A DNA stretch of 64,000 nt from Oenanthe sinensis (taxonomy: Eukaryota; Streptophyta; Magnoliopsida; Apiales; Apiaceae), in the NCBI GenBank assembly GCA_028671895.1, contig CM053803.1:48916786-48980785 (forward strand). Reading direction: 5' to 3'. The notes under the pieces are model-generated. The model made no database searches. It saw only the letters and a list, made by a program, of their open reading frames with translations, and was not told the origin of the DNA. Below, piece by piece: positions 11,601 through 23,026 of the stretch; positions within the stretch are counted from its first letter, which is position 1; each line of letters starts with the position of its first letter. A program made the position numbers and the translations under genes.

Positions 11601-12008
11601 GGAAGCTGTCAGTTTCTTGGAAGAAGGTTGGTGTCTTGGCAAAGCAAGAAACAACACACAGTATCTACCTCGACAGCTGAAGCAGAATATATTGCTGCTG
11701 GAAGCTGTGTGGCCCAGATACTGTGGATGAAGAACCAACTCAAGGACTACGGTGTGGAAGTATCTAAGATTCCTATCATGTGTGATAACACAAGTGCTAT
11801 TGCAATGACCAACAATCCTGTGGATCACTCCAGGACCAAGCACATTGACATCAGGTATCATTTTATTAGAGAGCATGTAGAAAATGGAACTGTAGAGTTG
11901 CATTTTGTGTCTACTGAACGTCAAATAGCAGATATATTCACTAAACCTCTAGACGAATCAACATTTTCTAGATTGGTTGGTGAATTAGGGATGCTTAACA
12001 CCTATTAG
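8646..12008 (+). pseudogene. pol: pol of element A (PR-IN-RT-RH), one in-frame stop
   Basis: Open in the -1 frame relative to gag, overlapping its end by 40 bp, with no ATG near its start; it would need a frameshift or bypass. Counting from the TTG at 8664: protease DSGAS at 27-31; integrase zinc site H157, H162, C191, C194; catalytic D222, D285 and E321 (35 residues between the last two); RT YVDD at about 801-804; RNase H with DSDYAGC and STAEAEY; end at TATTAG 12003-12008. A TGA at 9510-9512 stands just before catalytic D285, where copia integrases normally have Arg, and CGA to TGA is one transition. Between integrase and RT the sequence TCAGGGGGAG occurs three times (10200-10248), coding Ser-Gly-Gly. 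All other catalytic motifs look intact. Confidence 0.93.
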
Positions 12009-13296
12009 TTTTGCTACCTATCTGTTATAATTCAGTTTGTGTACATATTATTGTTATTCATGAATATTCATAATTAATAATGTGTACTTAACTTCATAAA
12101 TGTATGTATTACATCTCATAAAGGGAAGTTAGAAAGTTTCATGAAATTAATCTTGTGTTGATCTGTGTATCTAAATGATTACTGTCTAATAATGTGATAG
12201 GATTTAATGCTAAACTTAATTTTGTAATGCATGATTTATTTGCTAAATTCCCTGTCGTTTCAAAATTGTAAGTTTCTTAAATGGTGTGAAAATTTGTGAT
12301 GAAATCTTGTGAATTTTACATATAAATGTTTAATTCACATAATTTCATTAAAATTTTCTAAGTCAAATCTCGATCTGGTTCTGGATCGAGATCGAGAACG
12401 ACTTGTGAAAATTGGTCTAAAAACTGTCAAGGTACATCTCGATCTATCCACATCGAGATCGACATCGAGATGTAGATCGAGATGCGGATCGAGATCGACA
12501 TCGAGATGTAGATCGAGATGCGGATTGAGATCGACATCAAGATCGACATCTAGATGAGGATCGAGATGCGGATCTCGAGATCGAGATGTGACTTGTCTTT
12601 TCAGTTATTTTTTTTGGCGTGCAAGTATATATTATAGCATTAAAAAGGTTGTTCATTATTTACATTAACTTTCTTTCTCTCTTTCAAAAGCTTAAGCTCT
12701 TCATATACACACGCGAATACATACATTACCAGAGTTCTTTTCCCTGCCATTACATCAAGTTTTCTTGTGATTTTCTTAAACAAAAATCACTAACTGTTAC
12801 TTAAAAGCATCAATAACTAAAACGAAACTCTGCTAAAATTTTGTTTAAAACTGTTGAACTTCTTGTGTTGTTTTTAACGTCATTACTGTTCTTGCAAATA
12901 GTTCTTTAGTTTTCTTTTCACTCGAGTGAGTTTGGTTTTTGTTTCGTGCTTTCTTATTCTTAAGTTCATTTGTGTTCTTGAGCGAAATAGTTGTGAGTAC
13001 TACTGTTTAATCCTTAAAGTGCAACTTTACCGCCGTGTTTGTGGTTTTCTGGAAAAATAATTTATTTTGTAACGGCTGTTCACTTTAATTTTCGAAAACT
13101 CAACCGTCAATCTTTAGTGGGGAGTTACGTGGTCATTAGTGGGGAAGTTAATTTGTTTTAATTTGTGTCACTAATTACGTGGGGTAATTAGTGGGGTTCG
13201 TGTACGTTTTATTTTGTTTATATTTAGAACTTGTTCTCTAAAAATTCCATTGCAAAACCATTTCAGAACATTTCTTTTCTCAAACACAAATTTAAA
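12009..13296 (+). promoter_or_regulatory. Spacer between pol and the extra ORF, with a GATCGAG array and TATA-like site
   Basis: About 1.3 kb without coding. From 12366 to 12590 it holds many GATCGAG/CTCGATC copies, including a 36-bp unit (ATCGAGATCGACATCGAGAT start) at 12452 and again at 12488. A TATA-like TATATATTATA sits at 12626-12636, about 40 bp after the array. The stretch then turns pyrimidine-rich and carries several ATTAGTGGGG copies (13115-13195) before the ATG at 13297. Array followed by TATA is the same order as in the LTR, so an internal promoter for the downstream ORF is plausible. That is inference. Confidence 0.5.
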
Positions 13297-16200
13297 ATGG
13301 CAAACCCAAATTTCACAATTCCCAAGACCAACTTTGTTAATCTCTCTACTGATCGAGCAACTGGTAGATTTATTCACTATCAGTTCTGGATTGAATCCCT
13401 CAACAACACATCAATCATAAGTCATGCTTTAACCGCCTTTCCCATCCTGAATGTCGAAGCCCTTCAAGCTGCTTACTCAACACTAGAGATTCAGGGTGGA
13501 AAAGCAAATCCAACAGGCCTATCCTTTACTATTGGTGGTGCCAAATATGAAGTCAGTCTGCAGAAGTTCAATGAGATTCTTGGGCTTCCTACAGAAGATT
13601 ATGCTCCGGAACCCACTATGGAGGATATGTTGCAATTATTCACGGAGATAGGTTGTCGCCCTCCAACGGGTCCTATCAAGGTAACAAAGGTTAACACCGG
13701 TATGCTACCAGCTGAGTGGGATTATGTAGTTCAGGCCATTCAGCGCTGCATGTTCCCAAAGGACAAAGACTACAGGCCAATGAACAACAGCTGCCGTGTA
13801 ATACTATATGGAGTGGCACACAACAGGAAGGTGAATGTGGGCAAACATTTGTTGATTCAGTTACTTGAGAGATGGGCATTGGAGAAGAATGCATCTAGGA
13901 ACCCGGAAGATGGTCCAGTCAAATGCTGGATGCCAAGATTTCTTTAGATGGTTCTGGATGACGTCCTTTCAGAGGAACACAGAAGAGTATTTCAAGGCTC
14001 TGAAAGGATGGCATGTTTTGATATGACTCTAAAGAGTATCTCCACCATGGAAACCCAGCAAAAGTCAAGACTTTTTGAGTTGCGCCTGACTTCGTACTTC
14101 CAGGATCTGCAAGATGAGTATGCTAAGAGGCATGCTTCTCAGTTTGATGCAGTAGAAGCTGAGAGTAGCGGTAACGAAGCTGAAGGTGGAGATCAAGTGC
14201 CTAGAAATTTGGAACAAGCAGGTATGGATGTTGACATGGCCGAGGCAAATGTTGCAGAAGCTGGAGCTGACAAGGATGACGATCTTCTGAGTCAGGTACC
14301 TATTCTTGCTGATCTTGATCAATCATCAATTCAACCTGTTTTCTACAGCCGTGGGCCTGAAAACCCCCAGGCTCTATCCCAGGATGCAAGCCCTTCTGTT
14401 CATAAACGTTCAGCCAGCCCTAAAACTGGTGATAAAAGGAAGGCAAGCTTATCTGAGTCGAGTGATTCGAGTGAAGGGAGTGTAGGAGTTGAGAGAATAG
14501 TCACTTCAGCAGCTCTGCCACCTCCAAAGAAGCAAAAGGTGGATTCAAACCCAGTGGCAACTGCACAACCTGTTAAGGCTAGTTCACCTCTCACAGCCAC
14601 CACACCTCACGCTGGTGGCTCTCCTCTCCAAAACATTTCAACACATTCGCACTCGCCTAGGCATGTTGGTGAGAGTCAAGGAGGGGGTCCAGCTCAACAG
14701 CCAATAGGAGCTGGCCCTACCTCCCCTGAGTTGTCCGCTCAGGGCTCCTTGAGCAATTTCTCGGAAGGGGAATGGCAAACTGAGACTAGCACTTCTGATA
14801 CTAGTATCTCAGGAAGTTTTAATGAGGAAGAGTCTGTCAAATCCAGTACGGATGACGCTTCCTCGTCTAAATCAGAAAATAAGTTGCTCGCAGAGCAACG
14901 ACATCTGGTGACTGGTGGGTCTACGCCTCCAGAACAGCCCAGCGAACCAGAAAAGGTTCTAAGTGAACAAGGGGATGACATGGTCATAACGCCATCTCCT
15001 ATCGTAGACACAGCGCTTAAAGGCTCAGTCTCACTGACCGATATCGCCGACCAACTCACCGCTAGTCCCCAGCGATTAGTGGATGAGGCTCTAGTACTGT
15101 TAGGCTCTAAACACGAGGGAGAGACAGGGAGAGTAGATCCCTTCTTTTTAGGGATCTTGAGCGAAACAGAACCCGGCGAGAGTAAACAGTTTAACCCAAG
15201 CCAAACACGGTCCCCCAAATTGCAGGATCTAGTGAAGAAAGTGGAGGCTTTGGAGGCTGGAGTTGCTGGTGTTACTGCTGCTGTCTCTTCTCACTCTGGA
15301 AGATTGGAGGTTGGAGCTCAGTTCATGGAGAACCTGATTGCCGTCCAAAATCAAATGATTGACAAGATAAATAATCTTGGATTGGCACAGGTGGAGGTTG
15401 GGAGGTCAGTAGATGATGTCACTTATGGCATGTCTCAGGTTTGGACGAAGCTGAATGAACTACTTGATGTTGTCTTTGGACGTAACAAGGATGGACCTGG
15501 TCCTTCAACCGGTGGTGGTGGTGACGATAATAATGATGATGATGCTCCTGATGAGGATAACACACCTAAGGGGGAGAAGGAGGATCAGGGTCTGAAAAAG
15601 CTGACTAGTAAGGGTCCGGTGATCGAGTCCTCAAACAAATCTGGTGAAAAGGTGGAGGAGGCTCAACCGGCTCTTAAGGACAAAGGCAAGCAGAAGATGG
15701 TAGTTGAAGAAGAAGCTGAGAAAGAAACACCTCTTGTCGATGCATTTATGGGAGACTTTATTGAAGATTCTGATGATGACGAGATGGATGTAGAAGCCTT
15801 AGTGGCAAGGAGGTCGAGACTCGAGCAACGGGCAAGAGAGTGGGAACAAGAAAGAGGTCTAAATCCTGGCGGATCTGGCGCAGGTGATGCAGGAGACCAC
15901 TCGGTTGCTGACGAGCATGTCCTAGAAGAAGAAGTTGATGTAGCGGAGATGCAATGAGAGATTTTCAGGGAAGCCAGAGAAAGAGTAAATGAAGAAGTGC
16001 TACAAGGGATAGTTGAAAAAGAACTAATGGCAAAGGAGAAGAGAGCGGCTCAGAAAACTCAGCATGAGTTTGAAATGAAAAAGATCAAAGATCCTAAGGT
16101 CCAGGCTGACATAAGGAGGGAAGGTCCCGAGTGGGACAAGGCTAAAGAAGCCTTAGCTGGACCAAGAGCCTATGCTCATGACTCAGAAAGATTGAGCTTT

Positions 16201-17418
16201 CTTCTTCATAAGCTAGAAAATCTAAACCCTGGGCTGCTGAATTATCTAAATTGTATAAGACAGGGATGCACCTCCGTACAAGTCATATTCAAGGAGAAGG
16301 CATGGAATCTGATGATCACTTGGACACCCATAACAAAAATCGGGCCGTGTATGGTCGATGAAGCTTTCTTCCATGAAAGGGGTGCAAGTGAACTGGTAGA
16401 ATTCGCTCACAAGGTAGACACCTCTGTCAAGACTGGAGTGCTGTTTAAGGAGAAATTGTTGAAGATGGCTGAAGACAGAGGGGTTGACATTATTCTAAAT
16501 CCCTACCAGATCAGATATGTCCATGACAAGGTCTTGAGGATCGTAAATCTGCATGACTCGAAACTAACTCCGAGCGGAAATGTGCTGAAGGCAGTTGCAA
16601 AGCTAGTCCTCTCTAAGGGTTTTCTAACAAAGGAAAAGAAGCTGGTGGCTAAGGACTTGGAGAAGCTGATAAGAAGGCAAGATGCTAGATACAAGTTGCC
16701 TGAAGCTACACTACCAGTGGTTAAGAAAGAACCTGAAGACTATGCATTCGAGCAGCAAGACGAGGCAATAAGGGAGCATGTGCAGAGATACGGAGATCCA
16801 AGAATAGACATTCCAGAAGAAGGGGAAATAAGGGAGGAAGCTGGTGCAGTGGCTGGTGCAAATGTCAAGTTTGTCAAAAGCAAAGCTGAGAATGAGAATG
16901 ATCTACTGATCTATACAGACAAGCATCAGGTGGAAACCATCATTGAAATTAAGTACGACATCTTTGCAGAACACAGTCATGAAACACTGTGTATTATAAG
17001 GGAATTGATTGATGAGATGGATGATGTTGACGAGTTTGATCAGGATTATCTAAGGGTCACGTTTGATAACTTCTGTAAGAGAAGACAACAGCTTGATATT
17101 CAGAGGCTACAGCAATGCACCACCGCTATTGTCATTGGATACCCAAAGCAGCTGGTTATAAGGAAGAAAGGGGAAAAGAGGTACCCTGACAAAGTCACGA
17201 AGCTGAGGTTTGAAGACATTCCCACGAAGCTTACCACTCGCAACATGGTTGAAAGGTGGTTGAGGTTGTTTCGACATTACAAGATCAGAAATCACGTGGA
17301 AGCAGAAGGACTTAATCTTCTCAAGAAAAGAATGGATGAAGTCTGCAACCCTGAGTTCATGAAGAAAGAAAAAGCAGCCAAGAAGAAAGCTCGTGAGGAA
17401 GAGGAGCGCAAGAAATAA
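13297..17418 (+). pseudogene. Extra ORF of element A (Sirevirus envelope-like position), two in-frame stops
   Basis: A single frame of 1,373 codons, broken by TAG at 13945-13947 and TGA at 15955-15957, yet coding-like throughout. ATG 13297 is chosen for its context (AAAATGG) and because the product begins MANPNFTIPK. Residues 1-~230 look globular (LGLP near 95, KVNVGKH near 190). Residues ~300-650 are Ser/Pro/Thr/Glu-rich and disordered, ~640-730 a probable coiled coil, ~740-860 acidic with a DDDD run. After the TGA comes a Lys/Glu-rich helical part ending KKAREEEERKK. I see no signal peptide and no membrane segment, so 'envelope' describes position only. Known SIRE1 makes its env-like protein by stop suppression after pol; here the ORF lies 1.3 kb away with its own ATG. 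The function is unknown. Confidence 0.75.
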
Positions 17419-17890
17419 AAGTTTTAATGTATTATGCTTGTAATGTTTCTTTGCGTTGTAATTTGTTTTCTTGTTTTCCTGCATTGTAAAAATATTATCT
17501 GTTTTCTTGTGTAGTGTAAGGTAGAAGTTAGTTAGCTAAGTGTCTTGAAACTGGTTTATATTAGGCGTCAATTATTTCGCGAAGTTCGGCGGTGGTAATA
17601 CTGCTAAAAGGACTTCAGAAGGATAATTGAAGATTGAGTGGACCGTGCTATTAAAGTACTTAGAGAAAATCTCTAGAAGAGCATGAAGCCATTTAATCGA
17701 GCCAACAGGTGTCCAATTTTGGCACTTGAAGTATCAGTAATAGACATGAAGTTAATTAATCAAGCCAAGCATTATGTAAGTTGACATGATCTTTTATGAA
17801 TGTTATTTTATCTTTTTCAGTCCCTGGTTAGTTGAGTTATCCTCATTGTGAATTTGGTTGTCATTGTTAGACAATCAAATAGGGGGAGAT
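17419..17890 (+). other. 3' untranslated region and polypurine tract of element A
   Basis: Non-coding stretch ending in AATAGGGGGAGAT at 17878-17890, directly before the 3' LTR. The tract (about 17880-17889) is the expected plus-strand primer. Nothing else is recognised here. Confidence 0.8.
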
Positions 17891-19167
17891 TGAAAGGCAT
17901 AGGTGTACTAACTTGTAACACTTAATTACTATGTAACTCAACTAAGTAAAAGATAAAACAACAGCAAAACAAGAGAAACTGAAGAAGCACATGGTATCAA
18001 TCAACTGAAGAAATGGCAATGATACTTGGTAACTACAAGTAACTAATTTGGTTAATCAAGGATGCATAAGTGAGAAGAAGTTCAATCTGAGTATTGCTCA
18101 TGCCCTAACTTATCTAATGGAGAATCAAATTAATGTCAAAGAAGTATCAAGAAGACCAAAGTGATTTCATGTACTGTATATCAACATCTGGATAATGTAA
18201 AGGTTAATCAACAAATGAGAACTGACATTCAGAAGCAAGAACCCCTACAAGACTAGTCACTTATGAACCAGACCATTGCATCAAGTGTCAGGACATTGGA
18301 GGCAAGTTCATGTCAGTAATAGAAGATCTCATTTGAATTGAGTGAGGAAAAGAAATTGAAGAAGCTAGGGAAACTTGCTCATAAAGGTTAATTCTCAATT
18401 AGTCACTAAAGAAGGTCAACATTGGATGTGTGCATATTTGCTAAGGCAAATGTCGATCCACAGCAGATCGAGATGCGGGTCGAGATTTATAAGTGAAGTA
18501 AAACATTGCAAAGGCAAATCTCGATCCAGGCGATAGATCGAGATCGAGATTCTCCCAGATCGAGATCGAGATCTTCATAGATCGAGATCGAGATTCTCCC
18601 AGATCGAGATCGAGATCTTCATAGATCGAGATCGAGATTCTCCCAGATCGAGATTGAGATTTTCACAGATCGAGATCGAGATGGGTCCAGGCGAAGATCG
18701 AGATGCGGGTAGAAATGTAACATTTAATGTTCAAGGGACAAGTGGCTTATTGTGAACGGTTGATCTAGAGTTGTTGGGAAAGTACTTTTTGTTGTCAAAA
18801 TCCTGATTAGGCCACGTACACAAAAAGGACAAGATCAAGACTACATGACATTATAAAAGCAGCACTTTGTTTTTATTAGTTAAGTGATATATCTCTGTAA
18901 TTCAACGATAGTTTTTAAAAGAGAGAGCATTTATTGTAAAACAAAAAGTGAGAGAGAGGATCAGTTGAATCTAGCTTTAATTGCTGTATTTATTGTTCAA
19001 CTGATCATGATGCTTTTATGAATGTTGTAGCAAATCCATCAATGAATATAATGATATATTCTTGAAATTCTGTGTCATCATTTATTACCTGCATATTGTT
19101 TATTCTCTCTTTAATTTTTAAACAGTTGTATTCACCCCCCCCCCTCTACAACACTTTGGACCTAACA
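17891..19167 (+). repeat. 3' LTR of element A
   Basis: Starts TGAAAGGCATAGG and ends GGACCTAACA, followed by the AGAAG duplication at 19168-19172. It is 47 bp longer than the 5' LTR. Two extra 22-bp units (44 bp) and a longer C run near 19136 account for that. TATA box at 18852-18858. Confidence 0.95.
18535..18688 (+). repeat. 22-bp tandem array, 7 units, in the A 3' LTR
   Basis: Seven exact 22-bp steps of the AGATCGAGATCGAGAT core with six-base tails in the order TCTCCC, CTTCAT, TCTCCC, CTTCAT, TCTCCC, TTTCAC, GGGTCC. The 5' LTR has the same series lacking one TCTCCC/CTTCAT pair. One unit has CGAG changed to TGAG. Confidence 0.95.
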
Positions 19168-19247
19168 AGAAGGTTTTAAGTGCCTACTATAGAAAGATTC
19201 CAGAATAAAAATATAGAGGAAAAACAAAGAGAAGACAAGACGACATA

Positions 19248-19712
19248 CATTATATATCCCCTGATTCTATTCTGGAAAGACTCAAATATGGTGGTATTCA
19301 ATTTTTAATATCTATAGAGACACGAATATATAGAAATTTTCATAAAACATGATGAGTCAATTTATGTCAAAGTTTTGTGTACTACCCCCTTTGAGGATTC
19401 TCCAAAACCCGGTTTTCATTATATCTCATCTGATTCATGTCCGGAATAGTCCAAAAATGTGGCATTCGATTTTTAATATCCATACGGACACGAATATATA
19501 AATATATTCATAAAACAGACCAACTCAATTTATGGCAAAGTTCTATGTATGTACTACCCCTTTTAAGATTCTCCAAAACCTGGCTTACGTTATATCTCCT
19601 CCGATTCTATTCTAGAAAGGCCAAAATATGGTGGCGTTTAATTTTTAATATCCATAGGAACTCAAATATATAAAAATATTCATAAAACATGCCGACTTAA
19701 TTTATGGCAAAG
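19248..19712. repeat. 170-bp tandem repeat, 2.7 copies
   Basis: Units begin at 19248, 19418 and 19588, each with CATTATAT or CGTTATAT followed by a CTGATTC or CCGATTC phrase. Each unit then has TTTTTAATATC, an ATATTCATAAAACA-like phrase, TTTATGGCAAAG and GATTCTCCAAAACC. The period is 170 bp both times. The third copy stops at 19712, where element B is inserted. Identity between units is high but clearly not perfect. The 75 bp before it (19173-19247) show nothing recognisable. It may be satellite DNA or a repeat inside a larger element. Confidence 0.85.
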
Positions 19713-21254
19713 TGTTAATAATTGTGCCCTAGAGACAATTACTTTTATATTTTAAAGAAAATATTTTATTATTGAAGATTATGTTTTATTGATTATTATT
19801 TATTTATTATGTTTTATTTACTGAGTAATAAATTGAAGGCATAATAAATGTCCTTGGAATTTTGATACGTATTATATATCTTTAAGTATGTGACTTAAAA
19901 ATGAGATTATATGAATAATATCTTATTCCTAAAATTCCCTAGTCGAGTATTATTATTCAAGGACAATAATAATGCACAAAGACTAGTATGTTTGTTGACA
20001 GATGAACACATCTCATTAGTCATAGGAATGGTGATACTAAAGTCAAGAACATAAGTGCATGTCTCAATGCATGGTACTGGAATGACCCGCCGTCAAATTC
20101 TACATATTAATAAGTGTCATAAGTTATTCTCACTGTGATAATGGTGTAATGATCCTTAGACCTAAAATCATTATATTTCTATGCGAGAATTAATATACTT
20201 TGATTACATTAAAAGTTACTTTTGACCGGGTGATGATAAAAGTGGACATTGAGTATATTATGAATCGTATGAGAAATATGAATGATCTAGATGAGATTTA
20301 ATCCTCCTAATTTTAGGAGTGATATTATTGGCTTCTTGTTTGACTGAGACTATGAAATGCACGGCCGTGCTCAAATGTTGATTTGATTTTAATAGTCTAC
20401 TCATCAATCAAGAAAATAAAGATTAAATTATGAAGATGATGATACGAGACATGCCTTGAGTTTAATCTATAATATCAAGATTAAAGAGAATATATTACAT
20501 GGAACATTATTCACGAAATGCTTAATCGAATCATTGATTTTATTATTATTACTAGATGCCGCTTATTGTTTACAATTTTAATTATATATTAAAATTGTTG
20601 CCAACATAATAATAACCTACAGGGTCACACACAAAGAATGCTTGAAGGAGAAATAATTTAAATTATGAATTTAAATTAAATAAGTAATTTATTTTATTTA
20701 TGATATTAATTAAGTATGACTTAATTAATTATATAAATAGAATAAATGAATTACTTAAACTAATTCCAAAATTAGTATTTAATTAATTAAGTGAGACTTA
20801 ATTAAATAATTTAGAATTTTGGATTAGTATTAATTATAATTAGATTATAATTAGAAAACTTATTTCTCTCTCTATATAATCTCTTTATGGTCTAATTTAA
20901 TTAAAAAAAGACACATATTTTTCTAAAATCCTAGCCGTTTTGAGAAAAGAGGAAGATAGAGAGAGAGATGCAGTTTTTGGGTGCTAGTACACATCAATCC
21001 TTCATGAAAAGTGTTCGTGTGGATACCGTCGAGCGTAGATCGCGTGAACGGGATACGTGGTGATTATATAAGCTTTGGACCTCCATTAATCTTCCATTGA
21101 CGAACTGTTAAAGCTTTTTTAGGTATTTGTTCTTAATCTCCGAATTAAATCTTTTGTTTTCGCATGGATCTTGCGGAGGGTTTCAATTTATATTTCACTA
21201 TTTTGATTTATTTTTCGCATTTATTCCGCTATGTTTGTGCCTCAAAACCCTTCA
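19713..21254 (+). repeat. 5' LTR of element B
   Basis: Starts TGTTAATAATTGTGCCCTAG, ends AAAACCCTTCA, and is followed by TGGCCTCAGAGC. It is homologous to the C LTRs (25725-27394) and to the solo LTR at 47487-49063. A TATATAA at 20873-20879 after a CT run is a likely TATA box. It lacks the clear 80-bp triplication seen in C. Confidence 0.9.
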
Positions 21255-23026
21255 ATGGCCTCAGAGCTACTTGCGAAATATTTTAATTCGGTTATGTGTT
21301 TAAAAGTTTTTCGATGTATGAAAAGATGTATAAGATATGCCATGGCTATATGTTGATATATATGTTTTATATGATTTTGAATATACGATATTCATGTAAT
21401 GTATAATCAAGTGATGATTGTGTGTATTGCTGTATGTATATGATACATGTTTGTTCTTATTATGAGAATCGTATTTGATATGAATTCTGAAACGCTTCTA
21501 TAGATTTTCTGAAATCTGTGTCCAGTGTCCGATTTTCACAAACGATATGTGTTTTCTAACTAGAATCGTGTCACTGAGAAATACTAATGATGTCAGCTTG
21601 GCGTCTGTAATCCATTAGATGTTGTTACAGGCCCCAAAACGGCGATTTATTAGTTTTTGAAATTTATTTAATTTTCTGAAATTTCAAAATTTATTATATA
21701 TGATTATATGATATGTTTATATAATCTGATATATATTACATGTGTTATGTGATATCATGGTGGATGGTTATGGCCTAAAGACCCATAAGATAGTGGTTTT
21801 GAATTATGGTTTTGGTTTTTAAATACGACTTGCATGTCGTTTATTCATTGTAATTGTTAATCTCGAATGTAACTCGAGTTCTTCTTGTAATTTCATTAGA
21901 ATAGATTTATTTATCATTCAATGTAATTGTTCAATGGAGACTTGGAAGCAAGGAAGCTAGGAGACAATCCAGATGATGGAGCAATGAAGAAGATAAAGAC
22001 ATGTAATAGTGTAGTATTTGAAACCAACATAGATTGACCTTGATAATTCTATTAGCTTGGAAATATCACATAGGATGGGGCCATAACCAAACACGTTTAA
22101 TTTACGCACAATACAAATATGTATATGAATGCATGTGTAGATATGTATGCGTTGGAATGATGTATGTATTAGATACGACACTCATGCCATGTCTGCTTAA
22201 GAAATATAAAATATGTAACGATTCAAGATTTTAAAATTAAACAAACGATCATGAGATTCTTGTGCTTATGAAACACGGTATTGAATATGAATTTTCTTTT
22301 TCTGATATGGGGAGATTTTGTCAAAAGTGAATTATTATTCGTAAAAAAATTGGGTTTTAAGTGAGACCGATTGTGACTTCTCCGACGATCTGGAAATCGA
22401 ACAATTGACGAATATTGAAATGAATTATTTGATCAAGGAAAAATTGAGAATCTCTTTATGATGAGATCATGATCGTTCAGATAAACATTAAAATCCCTAA
22501 ATACATATTAAGTTAATCGGATGCCTTCCAATATTTAATACTCGTCAAGATTTAGATTGAGAAGGAGTGGGTTTGCCAAAGCAAGGTGCTCTTATCAATC
22601 ATGGGAAGACGTGATAAGTAAGGGTATTTAGTTTATTGAAACGTCGAGTCTAACTTAACTAAATCATTACAATAGGATTGTGAATTTAGAGGCATAGGGT
22701 TTGGTGAGATTTATTGGATAAATGTGTACAATGGGTTGTTCCACCAAACTTTCCAAGATTTATATTTGATATAATCGACAAATGTTGTCTACCTAAATAG
22801 TCGTGTTTTGGGTGTATTATCTAACACTATCTTAAAACATGGATGAAATATGGATCTTGGCTCACTAGAAAAATTTAAAGAAATGTTTTCCGAATTAATA
22901 GTTAGGGCTATTAGTTTGATAAAAATAGTGGGAGGTATATGGTGATATACCATAATCACTTAAACATAATTAATATTAAATATGTAATCTAGTTTATTTT
23001 ATACACTTTAATATTGTAGATATCAA
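21255..23026 (+). other. Primer site and long leader of element B
   Basis: TGGCCTCAGAGC at 21256-21267 is a variant of the Met-tRNA primer site. About 1.75 kb of non-coding leader follows, closely matched in C (27395-29157). Such a long leader shared by both copies is a family trait. No function is visible. Confidence 0.75.

Larger units (their letters stand above)
4418..19167 (+). mobile_element. Element A: complete Sirevirus-type Ty1/copia retrotransposon with an extra ORF
   Basis: The 14,750-bp element is bounded by TG...CA LTRs (1,230 and 1,277 bp) and by the exact 5-bp duplication AGAAG at 4413-4417 and 19168-19172. In order it has a 5' LTR, a tRNA-iMet-type primer site, gag with two zinc knuckles, pol in copia order (protease, integrase, RT, RNase H), a ~1.3-kb spacer, a long extra ORF, a purine tract and a 3' LTR. 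Large two-knuckle gag and an ORF after pol are known Sirevirus (SIRE/Maximus) traits. The LTRs differ by only about ten bases outside the 22-bp array, by eye, so insertion was recent. Even so, gag has two stops, pol one and the extra ORF two, so this copy is not expected to be autonomous. Confidence 0.95.
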
